A stretch of DNA of 64,000 nucleotides from Chalara sp. BL73 (Eukaryota; Ascomycota; Leotiomycetes; Helotiales): NCBI GenBank assembly GCA_918026815.1, contig CAKJVC010000061.1, positions 868,001 to 932,000 of the forward strand, written 5' to 3'. Positions 14,089 to 24,313 of the stretch are shown here, in pieces (positions within the stretch are counted from its first letter, which is position 1; each line of letters opens with the position of its first letter). The position numbers and the translations under genes are program-made. The notes below the pieces were generated by a model. It was not told the origin of the DNA, searched no databases, and saw only the letters and a program-made list of their open reading frames with translations.

Positions 14089-15135
14089 TGTGTTTATAGG
14101 TGTTGAGTATTACGTCCCTTGACAGTAATCATTAGGTTGCTTAGTGAGTGCGGCTGATTATATGTGAGATGCAGGCCTCTCCCTTGCCATTGTACGTACG
14201 GTGCTGCTCGGTGCGGAGTGTCCCTTTATATTCATTCTCTCTTACTTCTGCTCTTTTATTTTCGTTGTTTGAAATTGGACGAGTTGTTAGCACAAGAACT
14301 ATCGGACCGGGGATCGTTTCCCTACCCTGGATTACCAGTATGTCCGATTAGCCGCGTCCACGTGCATGGCTCGCACTGTGGGTAACATCCTATGCACCAT
14401 CGGACATTTCAGATTCTCCGGAGATAGCACCATGTGAGTGTATTGCACTCGGTGTTCAAGGGACTCAGCGAGTCGAGATGCACACCTGTGGCCGCTAGAT
14501 GGAGTTTCTAGCCTTTTTTTTATTCTTAATTTTTATAAAATAAAGGGTCTCAACTATATACCTTCGCATGAGCGGCATCGGGCTAGGACTGGATTTCACC
14601 ATCTCAGACATAGAATCAAGTGCGAACTCTATACAACAAGGGTCGAAGACAACCTTCGTAGGAGCTTCAAGGCCTTGGAGAAAACCATTACTGTGGAGGT
14701 TCCTCTAGGATTCTCTTTTGAACTTGGAATTCTCGCGTTATACCGTGCTCACCTGCATGTACTAGAAGAAGAGTTCTAATACTCGGATCCTTTCAGATAT
14801 ATACTAGAGCGTCTAGCCCTAAGGCACAGCCTATAGGATCTCTAGGTCGCACGCATCGTGTGGAATCTTTATTAGTGGAAGCACAATTCATAGACTTTTA
14901 CACAACTTGTCTAGTAGAGAGGTAAATTATGCTAGGGCAACGAGCGCCGACCGCGTTGGTTACATTGCTAATACTAGAGTCGAGACTACAATAAAAGTGA
15001 GCAAAGACTAGTCGTGTACACTGCATCACTACCAAGCGAATGCTAGCTGAGGAGTAGATGTTGGTACGGAAAGTCGCACGAAGTTACTCACCCTACGCTA
15101 GAAGTCGCTACATGCATTGGTGCTAGAGCGAGTTC
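14089..15135. other. Intergenic, transposon-like decayed DNA
   Basis: No gene is supported. The 14560-15120 part is rich in TAG/CTA steps, resembling RIP-mutated repeat sequence, but lacks readable element ends. The left end holds the promoter of the dehydrogenase, with ATCGGAC-type motifs near 14305 and 14400. Confidence 0.4.
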
Positions 15136-16933
15136 TCAACTGCTTAACGTAGACACCTTAACCACTTCCTTAAATACCTCTCTCCTAATCTCCTGCTCGT
15201 CCGCGGCTGCTCCGTCTCCAAAAGCCACGTCCATCTGCTCCAGCGTTAAACCTTTGGTCTCGGGCACGCAGAAGAATGCAAATACCGCAGCGATAAAACA
15301 CCAACCGGCAAAGAAAATATAGGTCCCAAAACCGATGCTCACTTGCATCTGGGGCACCGAGAATCCGATGCACGTGTTGGCCAGCCAGTTAGTCGCAACT
15401 GCAGCACCGATACCCGTCGCGCGTATACCGGAGGGGTAGACTTCAGCTGGGAGCGTCCATCCGAGTGGGCCGTATGTAAAGCCGTAGCACAAGACGTAGA
15501 TGTAGATTAAGGCGACACCGAACCAGCCTACGCCGGTGTGCGAGGTCCACGAAGAATGGTACTTGCCAACGATGCCGGCCATGATGGCGTGGGGAATGCC
15601 CATAGCTACACCGCCCCAGACCGACAGATTACGGCGGCCAAGGCGATCCAAGCACAGGGCGGTGCCAATACAGGCAACAAGTTGACAGATATTAACAATG
15701 CCAGAGAGGATTAGAGCTCGTTCTGTATCTTGTCCGAGCGCTTTGAAGAATATTGGAGTGTAGTACTGCTCACGTTAGATCAAGCTCCGTGTGAAATGGA
15801 GGAAGTGCAAACTTACTACGAAGGCATTGATACCGGAGAACTGCTGGAAAAAAGGGATGCCGAGAGCGACCACGGTCCGCTTACGGTACTTGCGCCTGAA
15901 CAGATCAATCCAACCGGCTACCTCAAGCGTCACGCCTGTCACGCCGGGATGCATCTTTGCCCTGGCAGCCTGCTGTAAAGTGACGTCGGCGATGATACCC
16001 TTCCACTCCTGCTGAATCCGGTGATCCTCTTGCGGCAGACGACGAAGGCGTGCCAAGGCTTCACAAGCATCTTGATTCCGTCCACGCATACAGAGCCATC
16101 GGGGCGAGAAGGGGAAGAAATGAATGCCGACTCCGACAATGAGTGCGGATGGCATCTGGAGCAAGAATGGTAGTCGGAAAGCCCACTCTGATTCGATGCC
16201 GCGGCAGCCATAAGAGACCCAGTATGCAATGATTGCACCGATGACAATTGAGAATTGCTCCAGCACGAGTAGTGAACCACGAATGTTCGGCGGCGCAACC
16301 TCTCCGATGTAGAGTGGCGCACCTAAAGCCAAAGTGCCTACACCTATGCCGCCAATGGCCCGTCCCACAACCAGAGTTGTATAGTTGTGGGCTGCCGTTT
16401 GAAGGATTGCACCAAGGATGTCTACAATATGTTAGCAAAGGTCTGCTCGTCCAAATAGAATCTTGGACTTACAGATCACGACGGCGATGCTGAGACCCCA
16501 CTTGCGAGAATACCTATCAGCCAGATAAGGGAAGAAGAGACACCCAATGAAGCCTCCTAGTTCAAGCATGCCCGTCATGAACCCAGTAGAGAAGCCGTAC
16601 GTAGGGCTGCCTGGTGCCGTCGTTGGGAAGACTTTGTGGAACTGTGGCATAGTCAAAATGATGGATATAACACCCTGGTCTGTGATTATAGTCAGTGAGA
16701 ATTATGTGAGGTACGGCACGCTCAGATTTACCGTAACCAAAGGAGAAGCCAGCCAGCGATGCAAGAAGGCTGACGCCGAAAATGTAAGGTGCAGCAACTA
16801 GACCCCTAAAACCGGATGGGCCGTAGGCAATGGTCTCTGTGTCGAACGGGTCAGTCCCTGTTATCGGGCTGGCATTGTCTTCGCGGTGCTCGATGCCTCC
16901 ATTGTGCATCTTGTCGTCGTGCTTATCCAACAT
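15136..16933 (-). CDS. MFS sugar/inositol porter
   Basis: Four exons (16933-16732, 16679-16473, 16421-15817, 15765-15136) encode 547 residues with about 12 membrane segments. Sugar-porter signatures are present: GYDQGVIS after helix 1, LADRYSRKW in the 2-3 loop, GRAIGGIGVG, FSPRWL (a variant of PESPRWL), QQFSGINAFVYY, CLDRLGRR and PETKGLTLEQMD near the end. The start ATG at 16933 leaves a hydrophilic N-terminal tail of about 45 residues. It would import a hexose, polyol or inositol across the plasma membrane by proton symport. With the neighbouring dehydrogenase, lactonase and aldo-keto reductase it forms a plausible uptake-and-oxidation set. Substrate is inferred. Confidence 0.9.
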
Positions 16934-17721
16934 GAGGAAGAGGTGTAGGAGCACTTAGAATGTTGTAAGAGGAGCAGAGGTTTGAGCAGTTGGGTTTTGA
17001 GTGAGAGGCTACCTTGAGGAAACTCGAAGCACTTGGAAGGACCGGTAGGCTTGTATCTCATGAGATTCCAGCAAGCTGTGAACAAATTGTCGGGCCTATA
17101 TACCTACTGGATCTAAGTAGTGCAGTTTTGCGATCCCCGGAAGTTTCGAAATAGCGACAATGGCCTAGCCCCGTATAGAGTCTATTTTATCAGGCATGAC
17201 AAGACACGCCCTCATCGGACTTATTTGAATCCCGTGACCTGACATTACTCGTGGACAGCCGATGGTCACCAGCAATAAGGCTATGGCGGGGAATGGCTTT
17301 ATCTCGGACGAGCTATTACGGCGGGATAGAGTCGATTTGAAGTCCCGGCGAGTCACGACTGGATATACCTTCGGACGGATGTCAGTCAGAAACAAAGTAG
17401 AGGTTGAAAGAAGTGAACAGTGTATATACTGGACAGGTCAGGTGATAAGCCGCTGAGTCATAGCCATGCCGGGGAAATCCGAGAACACGTGAAATTCACC
17501 CGACGTCTCTGGCCCGCACAGATCCGCTTTACTACAAGCGGTCGGAGTTGGTAATGTTCGCCGGGGTTACTGCGTCCTTGTCTGCTCCCAGGAATAGAGT
17601 TCACAAATGCGACTGAATGCATAGCATTATTCGGATGCTTCTCAGCATCGGTAACTTCTATGGGCGTGACATAGCTGTAAACTGTAAACAGAAATGCACT
17701 AGGTTACAGTCTTGCTCGACT
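16934..17721. other. Intergenic spacer
   Basis: No gene is recognised. It carries the upstream region of the transporter and the terminator side of the lactonase gene. Several CGGA-type elements occur around 17215-17385. Confidence 0.4.
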
Positions 17722-19024
17722 TTATAGCCATATGGCATGCTTTAATCCATCCCCTAGACCTTCACTTAGGCCTGCCTCGAGAATCCATATGTCTCCTGCC
17801 CCTCCAGTGATGCTATAGATCTCGATTCCGCCACCTTCTTGGCCAACCACCGCGACGTACTTGCCGTCATCGCTAAGTCGCATGCCACGGATGACATCGA
17901 CGTTGGTCCGCACGTGTTTGAGCGTCTTCACCTTCTTGCCATCATCTCGGAGCAGAATGATAGCAACACTGTCTCCTGTCGGTAAATCCTTAGGAACGTC
18001 CTTGAGTTCAGACTGGCGCTGCGCAATATGCCTGGACCATCTGTTGCTTACGTATAAGACGTTCGGAATAGTTGGATGAAGGCATATTTCAGAGGAATCC
18101 ATCATGAATTGATGCTCGGGAGGAATATCTGGTGGAATGATGTTTGGTGCGAAGCCATCGATTGGTAGGATGGCTTTCGCGGGGACAGAGGATAGGTCAA
18201 ACGCTACGACAGTGTGCGAGAGCTCTCCAATCACATACATGATGGTCTCTGAGCCTGGTCAGCTGGTTCTATCGTGTCACGCTATAACAACATACCATCG
18301 GGAGAGAAGACTGCGTGTCGAGCACCGGTACCTGGTGGACACTCGAGCCAGCCATACGTTTCCATCCTCAACCCATCGCGACGAATGATCCATACGCGGT
18401 CTGAACCCAAGTCTGGAGCGAAGAGCAGACCTCGTCTGTCTTCAAGGATCTGATGTAGATGGCATTGTCGCTGTCTACGCTCATCTAGACCGTGTCTAGT
18501 TGTTCTATAAGGAAATTCTGGGAATAACTCCGTTCGTGGGTCATCAGTAAGGATGAGTCCATCCTCCGCGGTGATTGAGATAGGGTAGAGGGCTACAGAG
18601 CCACCAAGATACTGCCAGGTGTCAGTCGTGCAATACAGTGCTTGTGCGTATACTCACAGTGCCGAGTGCCAACGCAGAGTTGTCGCGTAATGTACGAACT
18701 AGACCGGGAATATTACCATCAGGTAGGGCAGATAGTGGCAATATACCTACAGTGACCAGGCGCGCCTAGTGTGGATAATTCACTTGTAACCCTGCAGGTC
18801 TTGTGCACATTGTCAATATCGAAGCTATACAACGAACCAGCCTCATCAACCTCGGACAGCCCAACTAGATGATCTATGCCGCCGTGGGAAGAGACAGGCT
18901 CGACCCAAGAAGCATTGAACGGCGCAGCATAGTTAGCGAGAATGCTCAATCGCTTCGTGCTGGGATCGAAGGCCAGGGAAGTGAAATGGTCCCGCGCACC
19001 GGATACTAGGAGCTTGTATCGCAT
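17722..19024 (-). CDS. Seven-bladed beta-propeller lactonase/cyclase
   Basis: Four exons (19024-18751, 18698-18658, 18611-18296, 18248-17722) encode 385 residues; one exon is only 41 bp. Blade-like repeats are visible: FTSLAFDPSTKRLSIL, LGGSVALYPI, RHAVFSPDE, VLYVSNRWS, VIRGMRLSDDGKYVAVVGQEGGGIEIY and a terminal HAIWL. This is the lactonase family of 6-phosphogluconolactonase YbhE and fungal 3-carboxy-cis,cis-muconate cyclase, which open or close lactone rings in the cytosol. Beside sugar dehydrogenase and transporter genes, hydrolysis of a sugar lactone is the likely task. An aromatic-pathway role with the decarboxylase at 7.3-8.4 kb is less likely. Confidence 0.8.
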
Positions 19025-19290
19025 AGTGTACTGAATTTCTATCTTCCTCCATGAGCCTTGGTCACTTAATCCCAACAGGAACGGCTTCGCATCTGACTTA
19101 CGAACTTGCCCCAGGACTCAGCTCGTAGCAGATGTGGCAGCCCAAAAAGTCAATTCGAGGCTTGCTGATACCAGAGCTTTCTGCGTCAGTGTCACGATTC
19201 TAGCTTGTTATGATGTCGAGTGTCTGGTTGACGTCTCATCTTTGCTCTGCATTTGAGTAGTAGTACCGCACCAGGTAGAGGAAGCGATTG

Positions 19291-19499
19291 TGTTGAGCAG
19301 GTTAGGTCTAAGGACCATGCCTAAAGTCTATTGTAGGCACCAGTAGGCACCTGTAGGCATCAGTGTGTTGACATGTGGGTATCACACCTCTATAAGTAGA
19401 GGGATTCTCTCCTGTAGTTTAGGTTCTATAACCTTCAGCAATTGATACTTGTTTGCCCTATACTCTCTGAAGGCCACGTGACTTTCTCTATTTTGAACA
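19291..19499 (+). mobile_element. Solo LTR, copy 1 of a two-copy family
   Basis: A 209-bp element runs from TGTTGAGCAGG to TATTTTGAACA and is flanked by GATTG on both sides (19286-19290 and 19500-19504), a perfect 5-bp target duplication. Its right half (CCTCTATAAGTAGAGGGATT..GTAGTTTAGGTTCTA..CCTTCAGCAATTGA) is clearly homologous, in inverted orientation, to 38268-38512. It contains three short GTAGGCA-based repeats near 19335-19365. It lies upstream of the aldo-keto reductase; the rest of 19025-19823 shows no gene. Confidence 0.88.
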
Positions 19500-19823
19500 G
19501 ATTGGCTTATGCATTAGGAGCACTGGGCATAACCTTAATCACTAGCTGCCGTAGGGGGCAAATGCCTGGGCAGCAATTTCCTCGTCTTCCCACCGGCTAT
19601 AGCTTGTGAAGATATGTCCGACAAAAAACTCCGCTTCGCCGTCGGGGATGCTTGCATTCTGCAATACCTGTGTAGCGGTGAGTCGGACTACACGATGACT
19701 TGAGCTGCCCGGTATGATGAAATATGGGGAGCAGCGTCTTCCAGTATCTCACCTGGCTTCATTTTCCTGCAACTTCACAACGACACTACTGTCCAATTAA
19801 ACGACGTATTATATTCGGGCATT

Positions 19824-21051
19824 ATGACTGCTTCAACTCATTTCACGCTTAACACTGGCGCTCAGATTCCGGCTGTTGGTCTCGGTCAGGATCACCACTC
19901 CTACCGCCAGCGGCGCTACTGACATGCTGCGTAGGAACATGGAAGTCGGAACCTGGAGAGGTCGCGAAGGCGGTGGCATTTGCTCTCAAAGACGGATACC
20001 GCCATATTGATGCAGCACTGTAAGCTATACGTGTTCCCAATATGATGTTGACCGCTGACCAGATGCCAGAATCTATGGTGAGTTGTTTCGGTCAGACTGG
20101 TTGATGACCTATCTCATGGTTTTCCCAGGCAACGAGAACGAAGTCGGTCAGGGCATCAAGGATAGCGGCATACCCCGTGAAGAAATCTTCATCACCAGCA
20201 AGCTTTGGAACACCCACCAGCCCAACGTTAAAGAGGGTTTACAGAAGACTCTTGATGCACTGGGTACTGATTATCTCGATCTTTATGTACGTCGCCTCTA
20301 TGTGGGACTTTGCACAGCTAACACCCTTACTAGCTGATCCACTGGCCTGTTCGCCTGGTTCCAGTGAGTCCTCGTTCTTGATGCGCATACCGTATCTATG
20401 AAAGCTTACGCATCAACTAGAATAAGAGCCACGAGCTTCTTCCCGTCAACCCAGATGGCAGTCGCTCGGTAGATCGATCATGGGATCAATCCGAAACCTG
20501 GCGTCAGATGGAAGAGGTCTACAAGTCCGGCAAGGTCAAGGCAATCGGTGTTGCCAACTGGTCGATTACCTATCTAGAGCAGCTTCGCAGGAAGTGGACG
20601 GTTGTCCCAGCGGTCAATCAAATCGAATTGCACCCTTTCCTTCCTCAGCATGAACTTCGAGAGTACTGTGAGAAGCTCGGTATTCTTCTCGAAGCGTACT
20701 CGCCGCTAGGTTCCACCGGTGAGTCCGCCATACCGCCACAAGCAGCCAAGCTGATCTGTTCAAGGTGCTCCGATCATGTCAGACCCTGATATCCAGCAGG
20801 TGGCCGAAAAGTACGGAGTCTCAGCTGCCACGATCCTAATCAGCTACCACGTCAACAAGGGCGTCGTCGTGCTCCCAAAATCGGTCTCGGAGAAACGCAT
20901 CTCCAGCAACAAGGAGGTTGTACAGATCTCCAAGGAGGATCTGGATCTGCTCGATGGTTTGGCTGCGAAGGGGAAGGCGAAGCGCATCAACACGCCTGCG
21001 TGGGGCTTCGATCTCGGATTTGCAGACTGGTATCGTCCTGTCAAGTCGTAG
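19824..21051 (+). CDS. Aldo-keto reductase
   Basis: Seven exons (19824-19884, 19935-20019, 20070-20077, 20129-20286, 20334-20363, 20421-20718, 20765-21051) give 308 residues, the normal AKR length. The third exon is an 8-base microexon needed to complete DAALIYGNENE. The catalytic tetrad is visible: Asp and Tyr in IDAALIYGN, Lys in ITSKLW and His in LIHWP; the C-terminus has [12 protein letters not shown] for NADPH. The first donor is GTCAGG, weaker than the others, but the join to [10 protein letters not shown] fits the family. AKRs reduce aldehydes and ketoses. Its position beside the lactonase, porter and dehydrogenase suggests carbohydrate metabolism. Confidence 0.9.
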
Positions 21052-21715
21052 CCAGCTAGCGCTTAGGTATTTGCTAGGAGCTTCGGACGTTGTAAAGATA
21101 CCTGCAGCAAAAAAATGGCGTTTGTTAATGTACTTAGAAGATTTTCGGGATTGGCTTCTTTGAAATCAAGGTCAATACCCAAATTTGACCTACGTACCTA
21201 AACTTGAACTTGTGATAGAAAAAAATAATATAGCGTCGAACGATAGATAATTTTACCTAAGGCATAACGCACTGAGATCGCAATTGCTAACGCCGGAGGC
21301 ACAGTTTCGGATAGACCTTCTCTTGAATACCTCAATATCGATATTCCGCTAAAGGAAACCAACACATCACTAATATTTCAAGTATTGTCCACTGATTACC
21401 TTGCTCAAGATTGCTTCATGTAACATAAGGAAAGGGCCCACGTGATACGTTGAGTGGGGCATGGGGATGCGATGAGCCAGAACAAGCTTGCAAAGGATGG
21501 GTAATTTCAGGTGGACAATGGGAATGATAGCACAGGAAGAAATTTCGTCAAGGTTCATCCCCTATTTCTACCCTAAATATTCCTTAAAACAATACATTTT
21601 CACAACTACTCTTCTCCTCTGATCAACACCGTTCGTCTGGGGTGAGATTCTGCCGTGAACCTAGCAAGGCAAGAGCCGAAATTACGAGTAAATACAAGGG
21701 TGCTATGGAAAGCGT
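21052..21715. other. Convergent intergenic spacer
   Basis: Terminator space between the aldo-keto reductase and the monooxygenase, which point toward each other. No gene is seen. Confidence 0.5.
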
Positions 21716-23757
21716 CTAGGTGGTGTATGGGGCGTGGGCGATGCCCTCTTTCAAAGCCTTTAGCCTCATGGCCATCAATTTTGAGTGGTAGCGAGTGTAC
21801 GGAAGATATCCAACCATCAGCCAGAAATTGGGAATGCCGGTCTCTCTGTAAGCGGTTCTGAACTCCCCCTCCTCGTCAATACCCCAGATTGGTCCACATT
21901 GGCTGGCGAGCCTGTCACCCAGAGTGGCACGAACGGAGTCAATGGTATTAGAGAAGCCAGTAGCGAAGACGATCAAATCAAATTCGCGCTCGCGGCCGCC
22001 ATTGAGTATCGCTTTATCCTCTGTAAAGCTCTCGATGTAGCCCGACTCGACCTTGATCTTGCCGTTGATTACGTGCTCGCAGGCACCAGCGTCGAAATAG
22101 AAGCCCCCGTTGCGGGTTTGACCAAGGGTTGAATTTCCAGTGTTGCGCTGACCGCGCCATGTCCGAATACCGCGGGCATGGAGGGCATCCAGCAAAGGTC
22201 GGTCTAAATCTTCAAGAACCTTGGCATGACGCCTACCAAGCTCTTCGCCGGGGCCTATGGGCGTAGCGAAAAAGAGTCTGTCTTGCTCCTCGAGGTCAGG
22301 ACGGTTGCCATTAGCATCGGGACCATAACCGCCAATGATGCGAGGAACGGAATGCGTGAGTGACATGATGTAGGTGGGAGATCGCTGAAGGAGTGTGACA
22401 TCAATACCGTGACGCGAGCAGTCGAATGCGGTGTCGAAGCCAGAGGACGAGGTACCAACCACACAAACTTTCTTGCCAACAAAATTGCGGGCGCTGTTGT
22501 GAGCCGTTGAGTGGCGGATAACACCACGCTTGTAATCAGCCATCCCGGGGATGGCTGGTGTAAGAGGAACACCGCAAAGGGAAGTGGCCATGACCACTTG
22601 TTTAGGATGCAGCGTACGGAGTTCCTTACCCTCCTTGTTTACCACTACAGTCCAATTGCCCTGTTCGCCCTGCTGCACGTTGATGACGGATGATTTGCAC
22701 CAGACGCTAAGTTCAAGAGCCGAGGCATACCATTGCATGTAGACACCCTGCTTCTGAGCCGGAGTGTAACTCGGCCAATGCTTTGGGTAAGGGAAGTATG
22801 GCAGGTCATCAGCCCAGTGGGGGAAATGAAGCGACAGATACTCGTAACGTTTCTTCCAGACATCGCCAATCTCATCGCTACGCTCGATGATGAGGCTGTC
22901 CATACCGAGGGCTTTGCATCGTGCAGCAAGCGCGAGGCCACTGTTGGTCGTCAGCATCTGCACATGAGGTTAGAACATTGGTCTTCACTTCTGGCCACCG
23001 CCAATGATTAAGATTTCCGGGTTTGCGGCGTCAACGTCCTTTGCCCTCTGCCTCTCCCAGCTGATCGCACCAGTCATATGGCCATCGGCAGGCTGAACCT
23101 CCGGGAACTGTTTGAGTTGTTCGGCGGCCGTGTGCATGGTGTAGATCTTCCATCCAGCTTTGGTAAGAATGACATTGATCACAGCCGATGCATTCACAAG
23201 CTCCGTCTCAAAGGAGACTACAAGCTGCAGCTGAGAGAAGTCCGAGTACGGTCGAGAGACATTAGGTGCTGGCGAGAGGAACCTGAAGTTCCTGGCTTTA
23301 GTTCTTGGGAAGAGATCGCTAGCGGCTTTTAATATCGCTGGATGAAAATTGAAGGTCCGATAATCCCAGGTGTAGGATAGCTTATCGCGCCAGACACCTG
23401 GATCGGTCAGCCAGTCATTGGGACGCCTTGCCCTGGGGAAGAAAACCCACCGGACTCAAGGAACAAGGCGGTGAAAGCCTGGGCATCCCCGCTTCCCATT
23501 GCCTGGGAAAGGGTGTGAACAATTGACTGAGCTTCTCCTTGAGCATCACAGTCTGCCGGAATCTCAATTGCGCCATTGTCGTGTGTAGGAAGAGCATGGT
23601 TGTACTGAAAGTCGTACATGAAGTCGTCCGCGACCGGGGGTTTTGGAGTCTCCCCAAGCGTGTCATGGTTAATGATGACTTTGGTCTTGAGGTCTGTGAT
23701 GTTGTCAGGTGTGTGGACAGCATCGAGCTCCTTGTTATCGATAGCCATAGGGGCCAT
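21716..23757 (-). CDS. FMO-type flavin monooxygenase with N-terminal extension
   Basis: Three exons (23757-23451, 23397-22989, 22940-21716) encode 646 residues. About 215 N-terminal residues form an SnoaL/NTF2-like segment (SQAMGSGDAQAFTALFLESG, VWRDKL). The FAD-binding GGGQNGLALAARCKALG, completed across intron 2, follows. Then come DVWKKRYEYLSLH, the FMO-like FPYPKHWPSYTPAQ, a second Rossmann motif KVCVVGTSSSGFD for NADPH, and FATGFSNTIDSV. The class resembles YUCCA-like FMOs and fungal hydroxylases that oxygenate N, S or ketone substrates; a Baeyer-Villiger role is possible. It is transcribed divergently from the Zn2Cys6 regulator, which may control it. Confidence 0.85.
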
Positions 23758-24313
23758 TGTTGCGGATGTGTAGAGAAATCAAACAGTTCTGGCGCTTCTC
23801 TTGTGTCTTGACAAGCAGCATGCAGAGCTCTCTGTCTTTGAAGCGCACCATTTTTATTTTGTACGTCCCATGAAGTTCTTGCAGACGCCATCACCGTGGA
23901 TCTCGAGCTTCAACTAGACCCTCGATCGGGCATGCGACCCGTTCGATAATTGGATCGACCATTGCTGATTATCACTGGAGGTCAAATAAGTCCGGACTGA
24001 GATCGGACTTTCTCGCCACGAGCTATTTTCCATCCCGAGGTAAGTCCGTCGGCTGAGCGTCAGGTGATTCACGTCAGGACTGGGCACTTTTAGGAGGTAT
24101 ACACGTGACTAAGAAGTCTAACTTCGCTTAGAACACCACATCTTTCTTCCATCCGATCCTTCAATCCTGCTCGAATTGCTTTACTTGCTCCGTTTATCTC
24201 CGCTGCGCTTTATCCGCCGTCAGCTCGTTCCAGGGAGACAATAGCAAAGACCCCTGCGTCTCCAATCGGCCAATTAACCACGACCGGACGCATCGACACT
24301 ATCGGACAAAACC
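23758..24313. promoter_or_regulatory. Divergent promoter between monooxygenase and Zn2Cys6 regulator
   Basis: 556 bases separate the two start codons. A perfect AGTCCGGACT palindrome lies at 23989-23998, followed by ATCGGACT at about 24002 and AAGTCCGTCGG near 24042. Such paired CGG triplets are the usual targets of Zn2Cys6 proteins, so autoregulation by the adjacent factor is plausible but unproven. Confidence 0.5.
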
